DNA of 64,000 nt from Singulisphaera sp045290345 (GTDB lineage: Bacteria > Planctomycetota > Planctomycetia > Isosphaerales > Isosphaeraceae): NCBI RefSeq assembly GCF_045290345.1, contig NZ_CP155447.1, forward strand, positions 10,710,124-10,774,123, read 5' to 3'. Position numbers and translations under genes: made by a program. The notes below the pieces were generated by a model. It made no database searches, was not told where the DNA came from, and saw only the letters and a program-made list of their open reading frames with translations. Every line of letters starts with the position of its first letter. Position 1 is the first letter of the stretch. Shown one piece after another: positions 60,987 to 64,000 of this stretch.

Positions 60987-62600
60987 TTACTTGGTGCTGC
61001 TCTCCTTGGAGCCGGTGCCGGTTTTGGCGGCCGGGTCGAGACCGATGATCCGGCTCTTGGGGTGGCTCCGATCAACGATGACGGGGCCTACGTCAGTGGT
61101 TTCAATCGAGCCGATGTTGCCGACGGTGTCGACGACTTCAATCCGAAGGTGGATCCGCGGCGGAACATTGGGCGGAACGTTCCAGATCGTCCGACCTTTA
61201 TTCTCCATCGGCGGACCGATCGGCTGCCAGTTCTCTCCACCTCGTTCGGGTCGCCAGAAGATCGTGACGGGGTGGGAAGGCAAATGAAAGTCTGTCGCCT
61301 GCCAATAGATCGCGACTTTTCCCGCAAATTGACCGGTGCCCACCGTGGGGGCCTTGGGCATGACGACCGACGGGGGCGTGCTGTCGACTTCAACCCAGAT
61401 CTGAGGCGGGTCGCCGGGTCTAGGGGGGAGGTCACCCAGTCCTGAAGCCGAGCGGGCGACCAGGCAGAGCCCGAAGGTTCCTTCGCCCGGCAGGTCGACC
61501 TGAATGGGCGAGACTCGGTCCTGGTCCTCGCATCGTCGATTCCAGTTCCGGCCGCCGTCACTGCTGACGAAAAGTTCGACCGTGCTCGGGCCATCCGGCC
61601 CCGCGTCTTCGACCTCATATTGCAAAGAGAAATGAGTGTCTTTGACCAGCAACGATCGGCTCGGAGCCGCGGGGGCCTCTTTCGGCGCGGGGCTTTCGAA
61701 TGGCTCCGCCTCCTCGTCGGGCGAAGCCGTGAACGGATTCGGCTCGTTGGCAATGGGTGCCGGCGCATTCCGCTTCGAGATGCGAGTGGGCGGCGGAAAG
61801 ACATCCCGCGGCTCGGACGCTCGTGTCCTCGAGGCGGAATTCTGGAAATTCGGCCCCGAGGAAAGAGGCGGAGGAGCCAGGAATTCCGCATCCTGGCTCC
61901 CCGCCAGGCTGGGATTACTCGGCGTTCCTTCGGGCAACGTGATGGTTGACTGAGCAATGTTGCCTGCGCGATCCTCGATCTGAGCCCGGACCGTGAGCGG
62001 CTCGGCGGTGCCGGCATCCCAGGTCTCACTGCCGATCAGGGCCAACTGATTGATCGACACTTTGCGCCACTTGTCAGCGCCGTCGACCTGATACTCGATG
62101 ACCAGCGAGCCCAGGGCGAGATGTTCGTCGTGAACCTCCCAGCGGACCGAGGCCCCACTTCCCCGGCGGCCGTCGGATTCGAGGACCAACGAAGGGGGCT
62201 TCGTGTCAACGATCACCTTCATACTCGGCTCGACCTGATCATCGTCGCTTGGGTAGAGCCGGCCCTGGGTGTCGAGGGTTCGGACGGCGAACCAGTACTC
62301 GTCATCCTCGGTCGCCTTGAACGTGAAGGAAGGGCGATCGGGAGGTGTCGTGGTCTTGGCCTTCCAGGTGAAGCCATCATCGTTGGAGACCCAGAGCTGG
62401 ACCTCCTTGAGCCGCGAACGCTCGGAGGGGTCGACGTTGAACGGGATCCGGAACGACCGGTTCTTGTGGTAAAGGGTCGGGACCCGGGACGCTCGGGCCG
62501 GAGGCGGGGCCGCGATCGAAGCGGGCGTGGAGAGTCCCAGGATCAGGGCCAGGCCCAATCCGATACTCGCCAGTCGCAACCGACAGCCCCTTGGCGCCAC
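60987..62600 (-). CDS. Secreted Ig-like-domain protein
   Basis: A 537-residue exported protein from a GTG start, with signal peptide IGLGLALILGLSTPASIA. Repeated beta-sandwich units contain V-D-T/S-x-P-P-S-(L/V)-V (VDTKPPSLVLES, VDSTPPSVVMPK) and EYWFAVRTLDTQGRL, DEHLALGSLVIEYQVDG. A Pro/Ala-rich linker lies at about 265-330. It ends with a Ser/Thr/Lys-rich tail. The repeats resemble bacterial Ig-like/fibronectin folds in surface proteins. No catalytic residues are visible. Planctomycetes carry many such proteins of unknown role. Confidence 0.75.
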   Translation of the reverse strand: MAPRGCRLRLASIGLGLALILGLSTPASIAAPPPARASRVPTLYHKNRSFRIPFNVDPSERSRLKEVQLWVSNDDGFTWKAKTTTPPDRPSFTFKATEDDEYWFAVRTLDTQGRLYPSDDDQVEPSMKVIVDTKPPSLVLESDGRRGSGASVRWEVHDEHLALGSLVIEYQVDGADKWRKVSINQLALIGSETWDAGTAEPLTVRAQIEDRAGNIAQSTITLPEGTPSNPSLAGSQDAEFLAPPPLSSGPNFQNSASRTRASEPRDVFPPPTRISKRNAPAPIANEPNPFTASPDEEAEPFESPAPKEAPAAPSRSLLVKDTHFSLQYEVEDAGPDGPSTVELFVSSDGGRNWNRRCEDQDRVSPIQVDLPGEGTFGLCLVARSASGLGDLPPRPGDPPQIWVEVDSTPPSVVMPKAPTVGTGQFAGKVAIYWQATDFHLPSHPVTIFWRPERGGENWQPIGPPMENKGRTIWNVPPNVPPRIHLRIEVVDTVGNIGSIETTDVGPVIVDRSHPKSRIIGLDPAAKTGTGSKESSTK

Positions 62601-62671
62601 GCGTTCGCTCCTCGAACCTAGGCTCCGAACTCAACGTCTCACGCGGGGTCGAACCCCCAAGAACCGGCTGA

Positions 62672-63205
62672 TTACTTCAGCCGGATCGATAGCCCCGCAA
62701 TGCAAAAGTGGACCGCATCACACTCTTCGGCCAGCCGCTGATTGGCCATCCCTTGAAGGTCGGCGAACCGCCGCCCCAGGGCATTCGTCGGCACGAGGCT
62801 CGCCCCCACCTCATTCGAGACCCAGATCACCCGCGCCTGGCCCCGACCCGCTCGAACCGCTCGAACCACGGCATCGAGAATCTCCGAGTCCGCCAAGGCC
62901 GCCCCATTTCCCAGACCGAGCAACAGGTTGCTGATCCAGAGCGTTACACAGTCGATCACCACTGAACCCTCCGTGGCCACGATCGTAGGGAGCACGGCTT
63001 CCAGGTCTCGCGGAACCTCTTTCGTCGTCCAACCTTCGGGGCGATCCGCCTGGTGACGCTCGATTCGGGCCACCATCTCCGGGTCATCGTGTTCCCGCGT
63101 TGCCGTCGCCACATAAGTGACCGGCGAACACTCGGCGGCCAGCCGTTCGGCCAGCCGGCTCTTTCCTGATCGGATCCCTCCGAGCACCAGGATCGACTCA
63201 CCCAT
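62672..63205 (-). CDS. cobU: Adenosylcobinamide kinase/guanylyltransferase
   Basis: Bifunctional enzyme of the lower cobalamin pathway that phosphorylates adenosylcobinamide and then adds GMP. The 177-residue protein has the P-loop GGIRSGKS (9-16), YVATATRE, a VIDCVTLWISNLLLG stretch and the family signature VSNEVGASLVP, then NALGRRFADLQGMANQRLAE. The ATG at 63205 removes a 16-residue extension that lacks conservation. cobS lies upstream on the same strand with a 230-base gap. Confidence 0.92.
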   Translation of the reverse strand: MGESILVLGGIRSGKSRLAERLAAECSPVTYVATATREHDDPEMVARIERHQADRPEGWTTKEVPRDLEAVLPTIVATEGSVVIDCVTLWISNLLLGLGNGAALADSEILDAVVRAVRAGRGQARVIWVSNEVGASLVPTNALGRRFADLQGMANQRLAEECDAVHFCIAGLSIRLK

Positions 63206-63435
63206 CGACCGCCCCTTCCCCAACCCAAGACTTGCGTTCGGGTAGGGTTCCAATCACCCACCGCGCACCAAGAGGCTTATGCGATCGTTATCGGCCTCTC
63301 TCTCGGTGGGCTTGAAACGAATCTGGCGAAGAGTCAGGTCGTAGGACCTTTTCGCGATTTACCGCACCCGGCGAGGCTCAATGCCCCCTCATCCTTCACC
63401 CCAATCGCGCAGGACTCGCTGTTCACCAGAACTCC

Positions 63436-64000
63436 CTAAAGAGCCCGAAAGGCAGCGAACATCACCAAATACGTCAGTTCGCCCAATTCCACTGTTGCGC
63501 CCAGTATGTCGCCTGTGATCCCGCCCAGCCGCTTCGCAGCGAGCCTTGTGAGGGTGAACGCGAGGCTCAGGGCCCCAAGGCTGGCAATCAGACCGGTCCA
63601 GCCCGCCACTGCGCCGGAGAGGGCGAACACGGCGAGGGTTGACATGAGGGCATCCCGTCGGGTGGTGGCTTCGATCATGAGGCGCCCCGTTCCCTGCGGT
63701 CGGGCGTAGCAGGCCATGCCGGCCGAGACGAGGATCAGGGTCCGACTGACGGTCACCGCTCCGAGGAGTGCCATCGCGCGATCGGGTCCGTTCAGATCGC
63801 TGAGGACCGCGTATTTCCCCAGGAGTACCAGCGCGATTGCAGAGACACCATGACTACCGATATGCGGGTCACGCATCACAGCCAGGCGGCGCTCGGCACC
63901 GCCCCACAGGAAGAGGCCGTCGAAGGTGTCGGCCACTCCGTCGAGATGGAGCCCGCCGGTGAGAATCGCAAGAAATGCGATGAGCAAGAAGGCGGAGCCC
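63436..64000 (-). CDS. cobS: Adenosylcobinamide-GDP ribazoletransferase, 5' end outside window
   Basis: Integral membrane enzyme that joins adenosylcobinamide-GDP to alpha-ribazole, the step after CobU. The visible part contains the conserved GGLHLDGVADTFDGL, RLAVMRDPHIGSHG and a run of hydrophobic helices. The frame is open to the end of the window, so the start lies beyond 64000. The pairing with cobU supports the call. No cobalamin riboswitch is seen in the cobU-cobS gap (63206-63435). Confidence 0.9.
   Translation of the reverse strand, partial: GSAFLLIAFLAILTGGLHLDGVADTFDGLFLWGGAERRLAVMRDPHIGSHGVSAIALVLLGKYAVLSDLNGPDRAMALLGAVTVSRTLILVSAGMACYARPQGTGRLMIEATTRRDALMSTLAVFALSGAVAGWTGLIASLGALSLAFTLTRLAAKRLGGITGDILGATVELGELTYLVMFAAFRAL

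Noticed and set aside
63206..63435. Gap between cobS and cobU examined for a cobalamin riboswitch
   Set aside because: No B12-box-like segment or supporting stems could be seen on the minus strand.

Overview
The window looks like chromosome from a planctomycete, probably of the Isosphaeraceae/Gemmataceae type. The evidence is the co-occurrence of families typical of that phylum: a DUF1559 pseudopilin with a small lipoprotein, two giant PVC-type HEAT/cytochrome c proteins with a CxxCH near the C-terminus, a CRTAC1/ASPIC-UnbV protein, a YTV-repeat protein, a WXXGXW-repeat protein, a secreted protein with an LEALESRR N-terminal motif, and a Tat-exported DUF362 protein. The DNA is GC-rich and most genes lie on the minus strand. 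No rRNA, tRNA or CRISPR array was seen. The species assignment is inference.

Layout. 1-6 kb: the end of a YTV-repeat gene, a frameshifted DUF362 gene, and a pdeM/Lhr-like helicase repair pair. 6-10 kb: egtB and a WXXGXW/alanine-repeat exported protein. 10.4-12.7 kb: a tightly overlapping minus-strand cluster (two small ORFs, a CpsD-like ATPase, an ExeA-like ATPase), probably an export or polysaccharide module. 12.9-20.8 kb: exported and membrane proteins (a transglutaminase-elicitor-like enzyme, a Pro/Cys tandem-repeat peptide, a 987-residue LEALESRR protein, a polytopic membrane protein). 20.9-24.5 kb: an insertion graveyard with an internally deleted IS66-type transposase, an IstB tail, a conserved orphan fragment and a duplicated SDR 3' end. 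24.5-28.5 kb: SDR, a frameshifted nuclease-like gene, pyrE and a XerC/D recombinase. 29-36 kb: an SbtA-like bicarbonate transporter with an exported N-terminal domain, an LTXXQ-like periplasmic protein, an AhpD-like protein, a CRTAC1 protein, and DUF1559 plus lipoprotein. 37-43 kb: acetyltransferase (frameshifted), malate dehydrogenase, a spinster-type MFS transporter and a winged-helix protein. 43-56 kb: two giant PVC cytochromes flanking a hybrid histidine kinase, a glycosyltransferase and a membrane protein with ACP half-domains at both ends. 56-64 kb: an HtrA-type protease, a nucleoside deaminase, a frameshifted Hint-domain protein, an Ig-like secreted protein, cobU, and cobS running off the window.

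Most striking non-coding signals. Two families of miniature inverted-repeat elements occur. One 228-bp element (26125-26352) sits inside a copy of the other family with an exact 8-bp target duplication, and the two other copies of the host repeat (about 6.1 and 43.4 kb) show what the empty site looked like. A second copy of the 228-bp element (50357-50583) exactly fills the gap between two convergent genes.

Caution. Four genes (DUF362, nuclease-like, acetyltransferase, Hint protein) are each broken by one small apparent deletion in a short G/C run, with otherwise intact halves. This may reflect base-calling errors rather than true pseudogenes. Family assignments were made by reading the sequences, with no database search.
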